From contig NC_052122.1 in the NCBI RefSeq assembly GCF_012273895.1, forward strand, positions 9,672,001 through 9,736,000: a stretch of 64,000 bases of DNA. Reading direction: 5' to 3'. Source of the stretch: Zerene cesonia (lineage: Eukaryota > Arthropoda > Insecta > Lepidoptera > Pieridae). The stretch's first letter is position 1. Each line of letters begins with the position of its first letter. Under the pieces are notes generated by a model. That model was not told the DNA's origin, made no database searches, and was given only the letters and a program-made list of their open reading frames with translations. The position numbers and the translations under genes were made by a program. Below are positions 51,062-63,377 of this stretch, piece by piece.

Positions 51062-51450
51062 GATGGGGAATGGGATAAAGGCCTCCGGCCCCCCCACTGC
51101 TATAGTGACAAATTATCACTAACGCTAAGCCAGTGGGGGTGTGGTAACTTCCCCGGTGCGAGCGTGGCCCAAATGGAAAACAATGCTCGACTCCCACTTC
51201 AGGTAGCCTTGCCTACTTACACAACAACAAATAAACTACCTACGACATTGATAAGCGTATATAATTGCCAATAATTTAACACCCATATCTTACTTGCATT
51301 ATTGGGCCATGAAAAATGGGCGTAGGTTTTGTCCCCTAGTCTCTGTGACGAATTCGTGGACAGACTATCCCCCAACTTTGCAAACCCAGACCAAAGCTAT
51401 CTTGCTCTCTGCTTGATATCCAATCCAATATCTGCTGATGATGATTATAA
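51062..51450. repeat. Repeat-like sequence flanking the minisatellite
   Basis: 'ggcctccggcccccccactg' followed by 'cttccccggtgcgagcgtgg' and 'ttgggccatgaaaaatgggc' has higher GC than its surroundings and no coding frame. I take it as mobile-element debris; the family is not identified. Confidence 0.3.
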
Positions 51451-51646
51451 ACTACAATTCTCTGGCCGCAGCCAAATTTATTCTGTCACAACCTCGAAGT
51501 AACCCTTGTCCCAATAATACTTAAAGTATGAGTGTTAATTACAACTAACACTTAATCGAAGTAAGTGGATTAACATACAGGGATTATATATTGAACTAAT
51601 TTTTACGATTACATCTAGATTATACTAGTCCTTCTAGCTTTTTGAT

Positions 51647-54600
51647 TTAAACTTTGTGGATTGGCAGAGGATGAGCCTCGGTGGTGATCACATACTTGTT
51701 CAGGTCAATGGTGAATCTGTAAAACATATTAATAATATTATACAGAAGAATTGGGTAATTCAAAGAAATTCACATATTTAATTTAGAAAATAAGCATTTT
51801 TTTTTCAATTAATCGACGTATATTATGTAGCTTGAGCAAGCAAGATAGACTTCAAATAAAGTATGTTAAATATAGTGATAATGGTATAACAACTGACCTA
51901 TCATCGCTAAACAACAGGTACAAGTACTTCAGGGTCTCGGAGAGGAAAAACGTCTCCATCATGTCCTTAGGCGCAGGTTTGTCGCTCTTCACGTTAGTCA
52001 CGGAGGTGTATCCTTTGGCCACGCGGGCGTACTTCTCGATGCCCTGAAATAATATAAAGGTAATAAAGGTAAATATAATCATGATATCTGATATATTAAA
52101 ATGTTATTCATCTAGTGTTTTCTTTTTTCAATGAAAAAATTAAGCAGAATTAAAAACTATATTTACCATGTACACTTGCCAGCCCCAATCCTGGTAGGTG
52201 GTGTTGCCAGTCAACTGGTACATGATGTAGAGGCTCTCGACGAATTCCGGACGCAGCAAGCTGTGAGCATCAGCTATCTTCGTGAACATGTCCTCTGTGC
52301 CGCTGCCCTGGAATTTTATTTTATTTTTTACAAATAGCACGTGTAATAAATGGTTAAATATAAGAGACGTATCAAAAAATTAAAAATTATTTCTAATGTA
52401 CCTGGTTTGTTTCTTAGAACAAACCTAATATTAATCAGCAAATATATTTAAGCAAAGCCATCACTTATAAAGCTCTCAAAAATCAGACATATTAATATAA
52501 TAAATACTTACGATATTAAAGTGAGTAATTTCCGGTGCCATGAAGGTAGGGTGCGCAGCATAAGTCAGATAGCAGGTGTTAATCAGTTCTTCAGCCATGG
52601 TCATGTGCCAGTCAGGCAAACCGTTAGCATGGCCCAGGGCCAATGTGCCTGGCAGGAAGCAGGTCAAATGGTCCATTTTCGGGTTGAAGGCCTGGTTATT
52701 GTAAGCCTATTTTGAATGAATATGTTTTGTTCTCGAACATATAGGAATAATGTCAAGTTTTGTGACTGGCAATAAAAATAAAACACCTACCAATTGTTAT
52801 AACAATGAACTTAAAATACAACAAAATAAACTTGGGTTCTAATAGGCACCCAGCTGTGGCCCAGTTCTACAAAGTAAAATACTTGAATACCAACCATATT
52901 ATTATTTATAATAAGTACTAAAGGTTTCATTCACGATGAGTATTTCATCCCAAACAGAAAATTTAATTATGAAATTACGTATATTACAAGTAAAGCTGAA
53001 ATTTGGTTTCGGTTATTTCTTCACAAGATTATACGAGCTGCTATTACATTCATGTGACAAACTGAAAAAAAATAAAACAAAGCAAAGGATAGGGGACTAA
53101 TATACTAAAATCTGTATCAATTTACCTCCGATCCAGCAGTGAGTTCGCCGATGAACAGGTGCTTGTTGGGCACGGAGCGACGGGCGAGGAACTCACGGAC
53201 CCCTTCGATAGCGGTTAAGTAGTCATCGCGGAGACTGAAACATTATAATAAAGTCATTGTTTTTTTTGTATAATTAGTCAACTTGTTAAGTAGCTTACAG
53301 GAAGCTCAATGAACCTGCAGATACGAGCTTCTTATTAAAGGACCGATTTCTAGAAAATCTCTTATTTATATTGGAACGCTGGGAGACCTTACCCTAAAGA
53401 CTATGATACATTTTGGGAGCAAAGTAGGTTGCATCTTGTCCAATACAAATAAAACGCTTATTGTAACGTGATGCTGCAAGCCCACCCAACATATGTTGGT
53501 CTTAAATGCCGAGGATACTCACTAATTAATTGTCTTTCCGGTCTGTATCCATTGCTTCAGCAGATACTCGTAGTAGCTGTCGCCACGAGCTCCCAGAGTT
53601 ATGGTAGCATGCGGCAGAAAGTGTCCGGTATTTGGGTTGATGAATATCGGCACCAGCCCATGTTTCTTGGGAAGTTGGTGCAGCTTCTCCGAAACAGCCG
53701 CCGCTGCGTCCTATAGCAAACGTTACAACTGTTATCTATATTTTCTTTGCACCTCGAAACGCAATTTATCCGTAATTAAAATGATTGTTTAGAAATCTTG
53801 GATTTAGTTTAAAAGTAAAAAATATTCAAAATCCAATTGCATAGCAACATAATTATGGTTGAAAACGACTCTAAATTTTGAATACATACCATAAGAAGGA
53901 GCAACGTTATGAAAAAACACTTCTTCGTAAGTGACATTTTGGTTTAAGATCAAAGGTCGCGACAAGTGTTCTAAAATTCAGTTAATAACGGGTAAATTTA
54001 GATAAAATCGCCAAAGCAAGAGAAACTAGCGCGAACATATAAAACATCAATAAGAGAATCGCAAAGCAAGTGCGCGCCATATATAAACGATGTACAACGA
54101 TGTTAAAAGGGTGGTAAGGACGAAAATTTGATAATAAACTTTAAAAATATGTTCAAATAAATACGCGGTCAAAACCGAAACACTTAAAAAACGTTTAATT
54201 ATCTTTTTTCAATCCAATAACACTTTGATAATATATTCGCAATACAATTAGGGTCACTGCAGCTAGAGTGCTCAGAGCAAAATGGCCGATGTTCCCTGGA
54301 CGTCGAGACCCGGATATAAGATTCCACGAAACCGGAATCTCATTGGTTGTTAATATCAGCACGCTATTGGTTGATTTGCTCAATGCAGATGCGCAGTGCG
54401 CTCAGTGGCTCCATCTACAACATTATGCGTCCTTCCCCACCCCATTTACGAAGGCGTTGCTGACGCAAGTTGCAGTCCCGGTGACCTAAATAATTTGGTG
54501 CATGCTCAGTGCAAGCCTGAATGACGTCAATACCTAGGTCCTGCGCGGATGACCTAACTATAATACGCATGCGCGGTCCCCCTAGAATCTTCCCGGCAAC

Positions 54601-56307
54601 AGCCTGCAAACATATCTAGGTATGTAGGCTATTGCCAGGGAGATTGCCTGGCCCACCCTTTAGCGAGATACGACCACACCCTATACACATCGCATTGCAC
54701 AAAGAATTTAAACATTATGTATGATGACTAAAATACAATAAAATTTAGAATGACAAAATACGATAACAATATGTACACTTTTATAAGAGACAATCGCAAT
54801 TAATATTTCATTTTCAAAATCTTACCTCAAATATTGGGTTATTGGTTGCACGGGATAGTTCTCGGAACTCCAGTTGAACAGTGCTGATCTCAGCCGTGGT
54901 GCTGTAGTGGGACCATTCTGGTACATGAGCTGTACGAGCTCCGAGGTTTACATCGGAATATGGTATGCCTGATGGTGATGCGAAAGCAGTCATTAGACGT
55001 TCACCAAGGTCTTTCTGTGAACAAAACGTCATGTGAGAAAAGCCACGAAAAAACACCAATTTTGACTTAAATTTCTCTGATGAAATCTATATACTTACAG
55101 CTTTCTCAAGAAACATGTTATCGCCTGTAAAATGGTAATTAGTGAGCAAAGCGCCTAAAACACGAATTGTCGTTTCAAAGAAGTTAACGTTCTTATTCTT
55201 TGTGAAAACTAGTTCGTTCTTAATCCACTCGCGTCCTTCTTCAAATTCTGTAAATATATCAAAAATTAATAACAGGTTCTTAATGAAGTATCATCCGCAA
55301 TTGGTTATTATGTACCTTCAGTCAAGCCCATTATATAAGCTGTATCAAGGCTGTCAACAATTGTCAATCCTAGGGCAAACCAATCATAAGCAGATCCAGA
55401 AACGGGTTTCAAATTGTCATGTCCCCACGCATGTTCCTTATAACCTTTCCAGGCATGCTTGAAACTCTGTACCACTGCGTACTGCTGAGCGTTGGATGGT
55501 CCTGAAATATTTTCTCATTAGTGTGTTGTAACAGAAAAACATTAATAAATGAAACAGAAGACCAATTACAGTACCAGTGAAAATAGGCCTTTGGCTGAAG
55601 TCCGTCTCATACAAAACGATATTCTTCTTATCCTTTTCCGAGGAAACGGCCGCCTTTTTCATTTTTAAGAGCAAACTGGAGTTCTTCATCATTTTGCTCT
55701 AAAAACATAATAAAGTAAAACATTAACGAACCAAACAGAAAAACACAAGCTAAGTTAGTTACAAAGGAGCAATTAGCTAATTTACTTCCTTAAAATGACT
55801 TATGCTTACTCTGGCTGCTAGCACCTTCGGTGGCGAGATAGCACTTGATAGGCCATACATGAAGCAAAATATTGCAATCAGTATTAGTATAACCAAAACC
55901 AAAGAGCGTTGCAGACGAGAGAGCTGGTTCCATTTCTAAAACAATCACATAAACACATCTAGTTTTAGATTCAATTCATTTCAAGTATACAATGTAACAA
56001 TAAATGGGAACAATCAACAAAGTATAAACTAGAGGAAGTAACTAACAATGGTACTATTATGGTGTAACATATGATTATGTTACAATATGATATTTATGGA
56101 CTATACCTTCATACTGTAATAAATAGAAATCACTATAATTTTCTGCAATGTAAAAGAAAAAATTATTACCCGAAAGAAATTCCTTGTAGCAACAGGTTCG
56201 ACATACATGGGGCTTTCAGGCCTTCCTCGGAAGTACCTGTTTGGTGGTGTTTCTGCCATGAAGTTGTCACAAAAGTCAATGCGAGTTTCAGGTTTCCTGG
56301 ATGGCAT
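51647..56307 (-). CDS. alpha-Man-Ib: Endoplasmic reticulum mannosyl-oligosaccharide 1,2-alpha-mannosidase (GH47, MAN1B1 / alpha-Man-Ib type)
   Basis: Type II membrane enzyme that trims one alpha-1,2-mannose from Man9GlcNAc2 and helps send misfolded glycoproteins to ERAD. Twelve coding exons, 5' to 3': 56307-56170, 55935-55810, 55698-55575, 55501-55316, 55247-55099, 55014-54826, 53710-53523, 53234-53126, 52706-52512, 52307-52167, 52043-51898, 51716-51647. They join in frame to 586 residues. Residues 1-56 are basic and cytosolic; 57-76 (SLVLVILILIAIFCFMYGL) is the signal anchor; the GH47 domain starts near HAWKGYKEHAWGHDNLKPVS. Active-site residues are all present: E216 (FFETTIR), D348 (GARGDSYYEY), E489 (LRPE) and the calcium-binding T576 (TTEAHP). 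C419 and C448 match the conserved disulphide. The start is the first in-frame ATG in its exon; that exon is open for 14 codons further to its acceptor at 56349. Confidence 0.95.
53890..53937 (-). CDS. Candidate alternative first exon (signal-peptide-like) of a truncated mannosidase transcript
   Basis: Inside intron 54825-53711, the - strand carries ATG at 53937 followed by 16 codons (MSLTKKCFFITLLLLM), then a consensus donor ATG|gtatgt. The exon ends in phase 0 and would join in frame to the mannosidase exon 53710-53523, which starts in phase 0. The predicted product is about 298 residues: a hydrophobic, signal-peptide-like leader plus the C-terminal half of the GH47 domain. It would lack E216, so it should not be an active mannosidase. 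No transcript evidence is available; a chance open frame of this size is possible. Confidence 0.35.
54040..54095 (-). promoter_or_regulatory. Candidate TATA-type internal promoter (minus strand)
   Basis: On the - strand 'cgtttatatatggcgcgc' (plus about 54075-54092) is a clear TATA-like box followed by GC-rich sequence. It lies about 140-150 bases upstream of the signal-peptide-like ATG at 53937. This arrangement supports an internal promoter for the alternative first exon but is only a sequence match. Confidence 0.3.
54240..54640. promoter_or_regulatory. GC-rich patch with CCAAT boxes and an NRF1-like palindrome in a mannosidase intron
   Basis: A compositionally distinct 400-base patch. Two CCAAT boxes in minus orientation (plus ATTGG at 54342 and 54366) sit 24 bases apart. 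'cgcatgcgcg' (54566-54575) and 'gatgcgcagtgcgc' (54388-54401) resemble NRF1 sites. A plus-strand ATG at 54281 opens a 24-codon frame and minus-strand frames are also open, but none reads like a known protein. It may be promoter-like sequence or an old insertion. Confidence 0.3.
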
Positions 56308-57195
56308 AATCCTATTCCATCCTCTAGGGAGGGTGCGCTTCAAGATGCCCTGCAATGATCAAGAAATTTGTATTATTTTGTTTTTCAACTGCATTTAATA
56401 TTGTTTAGTATTTGCCAAGCCAGAAAGCGTTGTGTGAGCCTGAGGCAATAGTCATCATGATCCTAAGCAGAATTAAACTAGACTCAACACAAAATAAACT
56501 AAATAACTCTAAACAATATGTATAGGGGTTAAATATTGTTCAACACAAGAACATGGGGATGTCACACAAAATTAATAGCTCAGCAATAGTGCATATAAAG
56601 CAAATAACTTCAAAAAATAAATACCTTGTAATTCACATTTGCTTGTCATGCAAAATAACTGTACATACAAAGGAATTCACAACAAATAGGACTTTGCAGT
56701 CAGCAAAGAATATAATTTTATGCCTTTAAAAATTGATTATTTATTATTAGGAATCCAAAAATAGAACTGTTCTACTATTGGTAGAAATACTGGAATAAGG
56801 TATGGGATATATGGGAGTCACCATGAACAAACATCAACTATATCTGGATAATTTCACACACAATAACAAACGAATATTAATATTTAAATTTGGAAACACG
56901 AAACTATTATAAAAACAATCAAAGCAATATATAAATCACCACTAACTCTGGGCTTCGACATTTGTACAACTATGCAGTTCCTCCTCTTATGGCTGTCACA
57001 CCCACAATAAATTGAAATATTAATATCGAGAGACGCCCAGAGCGCATCTAGGCTTTTAGGTGGGGTACCTAAAATTAGTTCAGGACCTTATCTAGGTCAA
57101 TCCGGGAAAATCAATAACAGGAAAGGGTGAGCACACAAAGAGCACCGATCGTGATTTATGCAATGCATTTACGGAATTTAAAATTTTCAACTCAC

Positions 57196-57320
57196 GTTAT
57201 TCGCTGTCCAGCTTATATTACCACTTATAAATGAAAACTTTAGAAGTTCCTTCCACGTACACAATAGAAAAGTGCATAGTTAATTTTAAAATATTGCAAG
57301 TTCGGCTTTTACATTGTGTG
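57196..57320 (-). other. alpha-Man-Ib: Probable 5' non-coding first exon of the ER mannosidase gene
   Basis: On the - strand the stretch ending 'ggacagcgaataac' is followed by a strong donor gtgagttg (plus position 57195 downward). Joined to the acceptor at 56349 it contains no in-frame ATG and has an in-frame stop upstream. Translation would therefore begin at 56307 in the second exon. The 5' limit (about 57320) is a guess. Confidence 0.45.
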
Positions 57321-58458
57321 TCGAGTAAAATAAAAGCAGAAAATTATTTACATACTATAATGTTCATATTTTCGTGATTGTATTTATTTATAATCTTAAA
57401 ATAATTATTTACATAATCTCAAACAAATGTTTGCTCCATAGGAGCCGGATTTATTGAAGACCGAAAACCGTGCTGAATAAAGAATTTGACGGCTCTCTGC
57501 TCTTGAGATTCAGAAATCAGAAATCGATGAGTCGTTGACATCATATTTTTTTTATTGTCATGTGTCATTTTAAAGGTAGATACTAGGAAGAGGACTAATA
57601 TTTTTATATGATAGTTTACAATACTTTGTACTTTATCAGGGAAAAAAAATTACCACCATGAAGATGTTCGAACCAATAAGAATAAAGATTGATAAAAAAC
57701 TTGACAACAACTAATGAAATAACTGAACAACAAGAATAACAAACTGAATAAACAAGAAAAAAAAATCTCTCTCTCCTCTAAACAATAAAATTTTGACTAC
57801 TTACAAAATAATTTTGAATTTTTTATTTTTAACATTCATTTAGAAATACTGTTTGCTTTAAAAACAGCATTCTATGCAATAACTGACCCAAGTGATCTAT
57901 AATACGTACATTCGATCTTCTGATAAATTTCTGAGTTTATTTAGGTATTGTAGAAGAAATAGAATGATACTCTTCCTCCACGAAATTTATTTGCATATTA
58001 TGTATGTATGTATATATATTATGGTAGAAATAATGATACCTATCTACACTAATTATAAGTTGAAAGCTGAGCCGAGGAAGACCATATTTGTCAGTTAGTT
58101 TGCGTCCTGCAAAAGAACGTGTATGTCGTGTATATTATTCTATGAAACACTTCCTGTCTTTGGGACTTCGTAGTTACTCAATAGAATCCGAGATGGCGTC
58201 TTAATCAACTAGCAATTATTGTTTATTTTAATAGTTACCTTAAAATATGTATAAATAATCAAGTTACTATTAAAAAGGTTACCTTTTCAAACGTTTATGA
58301 AATTCTTTATCATTATTGACATAATGAATAATAATTTTTGACTCCGTCACATCATTATAACAAGAACGTTGAGTGCATGATTTTAAATTTTATAATTTTA
58401 TTGTATTATTGTTGCGAGCTATTTTTATTTTAGTATCGTTATTTTGAATATTTTTCAA
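57321..58458. promoter_or_regulatory. Head-to-head intergenic region between ER mannosidase and the coiled-coil gene
   Basis: The mannosidase is transcribed leftward from about 57320 and the coiled-coil gene rightward with its ATG at 58459, leaving about 1.1 kb. The sequence is AT-rich with no clear TATA box or CpG patch. An open frame at 57892-58098 looks random. Shared or bidirectional promoter use is inferred from geometry only. Confidence 0.3.
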
Positions 58459-61400
58459 ATGCCTCAGTCGGACTACTGGCCGTTTAAAAATCAAACCGAT
58501 CCTATCGAAACTAATCCGGAGCCATCTATATTGGTAAGTAATGACTGCAATACAGTTCGGTCCTACAATTATTTATATCAGATTTCTGAAGTCTAAACGA
58601 GGACAAGGGAGCATTCTTACTGTTGATACTAATCTAAAGATGTCACTATAAAGTATAATAATCAGCATGAACAAATACTGAAACAATTTTACACAGGTTT
58701 GAAAAACAGACCAAAATAGATTAGTACTACTTTGTAAAGTATGTACTGCCACGTATCCAATAGTTTTGTACAGTTAACTTGAGGTAAACAAATTATGTAA
58801 TACAATTCGTTCTTTGCTAATTCCATTGGAAGGAATATAATCTGCAATTCATGTACATATGTTATTGTCCCTTTTATGAAAAGTCTTTTACACTACCTAA
58901 GACAAAGATCTAGATTGAGATCAGGTGTTTATATATCCGTGATATATTCCCTTCAAACATTTCATAAATTCCTCTCATAGCCTGGCATGGTAAGGAAAGA
59001 GGTTGACGATCATTTTGACATGGTAATAATACTTCGTGGTTACTATTATGTGGGTATGTGGTTTTCGTTCTTTGCTGCATATTATGTGACGCTTATCAAT
59101 CACTGTTGTAACAGCACAGCACGTAAGCTTTCCTGTTATATAAAATACCGGTCTATTACATCATACGACCTCCCGAAGTAGGTACCATACATTTTGAGAA
59201 AAAATATTTCCTCTCTCTTTAACTACGTATTTGCTGCTTTTCGTTCAATTACGTCGTTTACGTAAAAACATTTAAGGTATTATTAACATTGAGATTGATA
59301 TTAAACCTCTTAACTTTTGGTACACATTAATTGAGGAAATATAAAACAGAATCATAGAATTCATCGTTTTTAAATATCGCCAGTATTTTATGATTTGACA
59401 CGGTTATCTTGATAGTGGCACATTTATGGCTTAATTTTAGCAAAAACAGATTGGTGCTATGGAAGGAGAAGTGAAGGAAATACAAATGGAGTTGGCAGCG
59501 CTCAGACGGGACCGCGTGAATTTACATAGCCGGAAACAATCCTTTATTTCTCCAGTTAGTTCATAGACGATTATTATTAGAGGCTAAAGTACCTACAGAT
59601 TTACCGCCACCAGGTCACTCAAATGTTGATACTAAAAGTATGTAGTAGAAATAGTGAAAAAGCACGCTATTCTTATTTCCTGTCGAAGAATTTTCTCCAT
59701 TAGCCAGTAGGCTAGCTGATTAATCTAATGACGTTCATAGAGCCATAGAGTTCTTTGGTTACAAAGCTTTGATATTTAGGTATTTGTTGCTTTGAGCCTA
59801 TGGAAGGGGCGTGTGACTCATAGACCTTTATACAAATGGCCGATAATAATCAGTTACTGTTGTCAATAGAAGGGTTTATTGTATGATATTATATTAAGAA
59901 ACGTAAACAAATTGCCGTTGTGTAACCCTTAGTCTCAATATTAGATTAAATGACCGTATTCAGAAATAAAAGACATTCAGTTTTGTAGTGTATACACATG
60001 AAACAAAAAAAAAAATCAAGTCCGCTTTTTCGATGATACACTACACAGAGTAGGCACGAGAAGTAGTACAGTGCTATGTATAACAGGGGCATCGACATTT
60101 TGAATAATTATTATCACACTAGCAGTGCTCCGCGGTTTCATCCCGCGTGCGTCCGTATTCCATAGGAACATCGGGATAAAAAATTGCCTATACGTTATTC
60201 CAGCTGTCCAGCTGTCTACGTACCAAATTTCATGCAATCGGTACAGCAGTTTTTGCGTGAAAGAGTAAAACACACACTTCCATCCTTACAAACTTTCGCA
60301 TTTATAAAATTAGTAGGATAGGATTAATATAACAAAAATAGTTGCTAGATGTCAGCATAGTATGATTTAATTTATAACATTTTATACCCTTAGGAACCCG
60401 TTAAGCCAGATTCTACTTACGTAGATACGGTTAAGGACCGAGAGGATGTAGACTATACAAGAATACCACAGGTAATTATTATTACCCGTTTGTAAATTAA
60501 ATTAATATTTTAAAGAACGCTTGTGCTTTTCTATGTTTGTTGCTAAAATTTTCACTCAAAACCAACTAGACTGGAGGGTATTCTGAAAAAGTACAATAAT
60601 TTTTTTTTTCTAGTTAGTAGAAATGTATTAACGCATATTTGCAGATACTTGTAATTTATTCGCACGTAGGAATAATATCCTATGCCAATATACAGTAATA
60701 TGCTATGACAACCCTATTTACTAAATTCAATAAAATTACAAGTAGAACACACGTTTGAATTCAATTCGATATTATATCTCCAGTAGGATCTAGGTACTCA
60801 ATAAGAAAGTTTTTTAGGCAGAATGAAGTTACTACAGGAAATTATTAATGAAGTTGTTACGTATGCTTGCATGTATTTCATTAATTTTTAAGATATCAAA
60901 GCTTCGGGAAGAGTTAATCCGAGCCAAAAATGCGGCGGATGAAGAAAGGTTCGAAAGAGAAAAGTATGAAGGGAAATTGAAAGATTTAGAATCAAAACTG
61001 AACACTATATGCAATGTTTGCATTGTTGAGGTAAGTTGATATAACTACTTAAAGATTTAGCCAATTGTTTGAGCTTTTAGAGTTTCATTTGAAAGACACC
61101 TTTTTTGTATATTTTGGAACTAAAATACTGCACAAAAACCTATATAAGTAACGCTAAAAGCGATATAATGACTTGCCTAAACTATAAAACATTATGAGCC
61201 TATATTTGTTTCCACTTCAGGAACATAGGCTTCCTAGGTTCAGGCCATAATCCACCACGTTGGCGAGGATTGGCAGAAAAACTATAAAATAAACGTATAA
61301 AATTGACGTAGTTAACCTATTACAAATACGCGCTTTACATTATTTGAATAATTATAACAATAATTATAAAACAACGTATTAAAAAACATTAGGACACTCG

Positions 61401-63377
61401 AAAGAAAACAAATGAAGAAGTTACAACATTGAAAAACAAAATAAGAAACATGCAAGAAGAAGCCGATGAGATGAAAGTGACGATAACTGAGAAGAATGAG
61501 CAGTTACAAGATTATCGAATTAAGGTACATAATATATTATAGTCTATTTTAAGATGTACAAATTGGTATGCGGAAGACGGTTAAAGTATAATGTAATGTA
61601 ATGTAATGTAAAGCTAAGCTTGCACTCGTTATTGACGCCAATATTTAATGTTTTTACTCATATAATTAAGATTATAAATAACGTTAGCTTATGTTTTATC
61701 TCGTCAGATTGTAAATTGTAAAAATATTAAATGTTCTAGTGACATAAGAGACTAAATGAGTAACCCAGTAACGTCTCACATAAGGAATTTTGATAGTTAG
61801 ACTTACTAAAAAGAAATAAATTAAGTAACTGTGAAAGCCCATACAGCTTTAATTACAAAACCTTATGTATCAAATAAAAATATAGTGATATAGTATCGTT
61901 TCAACAATAATACCGGAAATTATTTAATCAACAAACTAGTTACACGGCAACAGATAAAACATAGATAAACGCGTGGTTAAAGTTTTAAGAATTTAAATGG
62001 AAGTAATTCAGGTATTTCCCATACAAGTAAACCAATTAATATTCATATCTATGAACTTTGTTCAAATTAGTCGCAATAAAAAAATAATTATAACGATCAT
62101 TTATTGAACAAATTTATACGTCACATAAGACATGGACCCCCAGACTCGCAATATAGCTTTGCCTGTGTTTCAGAAGTAAAAATATAAACATAAAGTTCAA
62201 GTTGAAGTTCAAGTTTCTGAGATACAATAAAAGAATATAATTGCTGTTGCTACATACATGTGAAATTTAATTTCTACAATTTAATATCAAAATGTGTCAA
62301 TAAACCATTTTCGCAATGTCTCTAAAAAAAGTGAACGTTGTCGACAATTATAAAAAAACTATGTTAATTAAAATACTTTTTTTAGAAAAAGATAAGCAAA
62401 AAAGAGAGATTTGGTAATCTGATCTTCTGTCTTTAAAAGATGTACCCACAAATCGGCCTACATTTGGCATTTTATCTTTTAATAAATAAAGTAAATGGAA
62501 TTTAATGTTGTGAGTCGATTTTGATTTAAAATTTACGTCTTTGTTATTTTAAGAGCGCAACATTAAAATTTGAAGAAAGTATCTTAATATCAAAACGAAG
62601 TTAAAAAAGTTTACAATTAAGTAAATAAAAATGTATTGAATAAAATGTAATAGATACAAATATATGCTTAATCTACTTTTCAACTTGGTTATTTTCAAAA
62701 CGTAGGTATCTCTTCCATTTTCTATCATCAACTTTATAAGAAGATTATTTTTGTTTAAAGCATAATATTTCTGATTATGCGTTAATTATAGACCTTAAGA
62801 ATACCATTGAATTAATATATTGTCATCAGACCCTACAAGATTGTTTGTAGATTGAACCATATAAAATTGACACTACATAATAAAAAAGTAAAAAGATTCC
62901 TTACTTAAATTATTATTTTTTCTTTTGCCGCTGCTATTGAAAGATAAATCTGTGCATTTCATAATTATTTATCTATGATAAAGTTAAAATTGAAAAGGTG
63001 CATATACATGACGAATTAAATGTTTCTCACCGTCTGTCCAGTGACAACCGTGCAAATTGTATGTATAGACGTTCTTTGTTCATTCGGCCTTCCCATACTG
63101 AAATTGAAAGACACACCCACCAAAGATTTAACTATTTCAAAGTATCTTGATTGGCTTCGATTAGGTGATTTGTCAGTGAAAATATCAGCTAATATATGAA
63201 CACGATACGGACATTGCCAGCATTAAAATGCAATTTTTTTTCATCATACATAATTGTTTTATTCAGTATCTTCAAGCGCAACAGCAAGTTGAGGAACTGA
63301 AAAGGCAACTAGATTTAATTGAATACGATAACAAACAAGTTTCCGATCAAATACAAATCGAAATACAAAAGATGAAG
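58459..63377 (+). CDS. Coiled-coil protein, 5' part (continues beyond the window); possibly ODF2-like
   Basis: Seven exons: 58459-58533, 58981-59022, 59441-59515, 60394-60471, 60893-61030, 61393-61524 and 63267-63377. All are in phase 0, coding 217 residues before the right edge. The start is MPQSDYWPFKNQTDPIETNP. A short exon (PGMVRKEVDDHFDM) and a charged helix follow. From residue about 117 onward the protein is a continuous heptad-rich coiled coil (LREELIRAKNAADEERFERE...; EEVTTLKNKIRNMQEEADEM; QQVEELKRQLDLIEYDNKQV). There is no signal peptide or membrane segment, so it is probably cytoskeletal or centrosomal. The run QLDLIEYDNKQVSDQIQIEI has spacing reminiscent of the C-terminal coiled coil of ODF2/cenexin, but coiled coils mimic each other, so this naming is weak. 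The last donor (AAG|gtatgg, 63378) shows that more exons lie downstream. Confidence 0.8.
60117..60322 (+). repeat. Interspersed repeat, family with 'aatgcgaaagttt' end
   Basis: 'gctccgcggtttcatcccgc', 'cagctgtctacgtaccaaat', 'catgcaatcggtacagcagt' and the end 'aactttcgcatttataaaat' plus 'tagtagga' align block by block with 8067-8278. It sits in an intron of the coiled-coil gene, 71 bases before exon 60394. Confidence 0.7.
61195..61290 (+). repeat. Diverged copy of the 'cccactgctgggacac' repeat
   Basis: 'gcctatatttgtttccactt' followed by 'ggttcaggccataatccacc' and 'acgttggcgaggattggcag' follows the order of the block at 5440-5600. Confidence 0.5.
61525..63266 (+). other. Intron of the coiled-coil gene without recognisable exons
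   Basis: AT-rich, 1.7 kb. Apart from the (taatg)n run I see no exon on either strand. The open frame at 62549-62731 (-) is AT-noise. Confidence 0.5.
61587..61613 (+). repeat. Short pentanucleotide microsatellite (taatg)n
   Basis: About four to five units of taatg in the coiled-coil gene intron. Confidence 0.8.

Larger units (their letters stand above)
46070..51640. other. Gene-poor region downstream of ER mannosidase
   Basis: AT-rich; it may include the mannosidase 3' UTR on the - strand (several TTTATT, that is AATAAA on the minus strand). Two repeat-like blocks and a minisatellite (listed separately) lie at its right end. I see no supported exon on either strand. Confidence 0.4.

Noticed and set aside
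50774..51097. Pro/Leu-rich 107-codon minus-strand frame
   Set aside because: It is the reverse translation of the 37-base minisatellite (37 is not a multiple of three, so the peptide phase drifts). Not a gene.
56101..56355. Mannosidase exon read through to 56101 as a separate ORF
   Set aside because: The frame past the donor at 56169 (cgg|gtaataat) is intron; only 56170-56307 is counted as coding.
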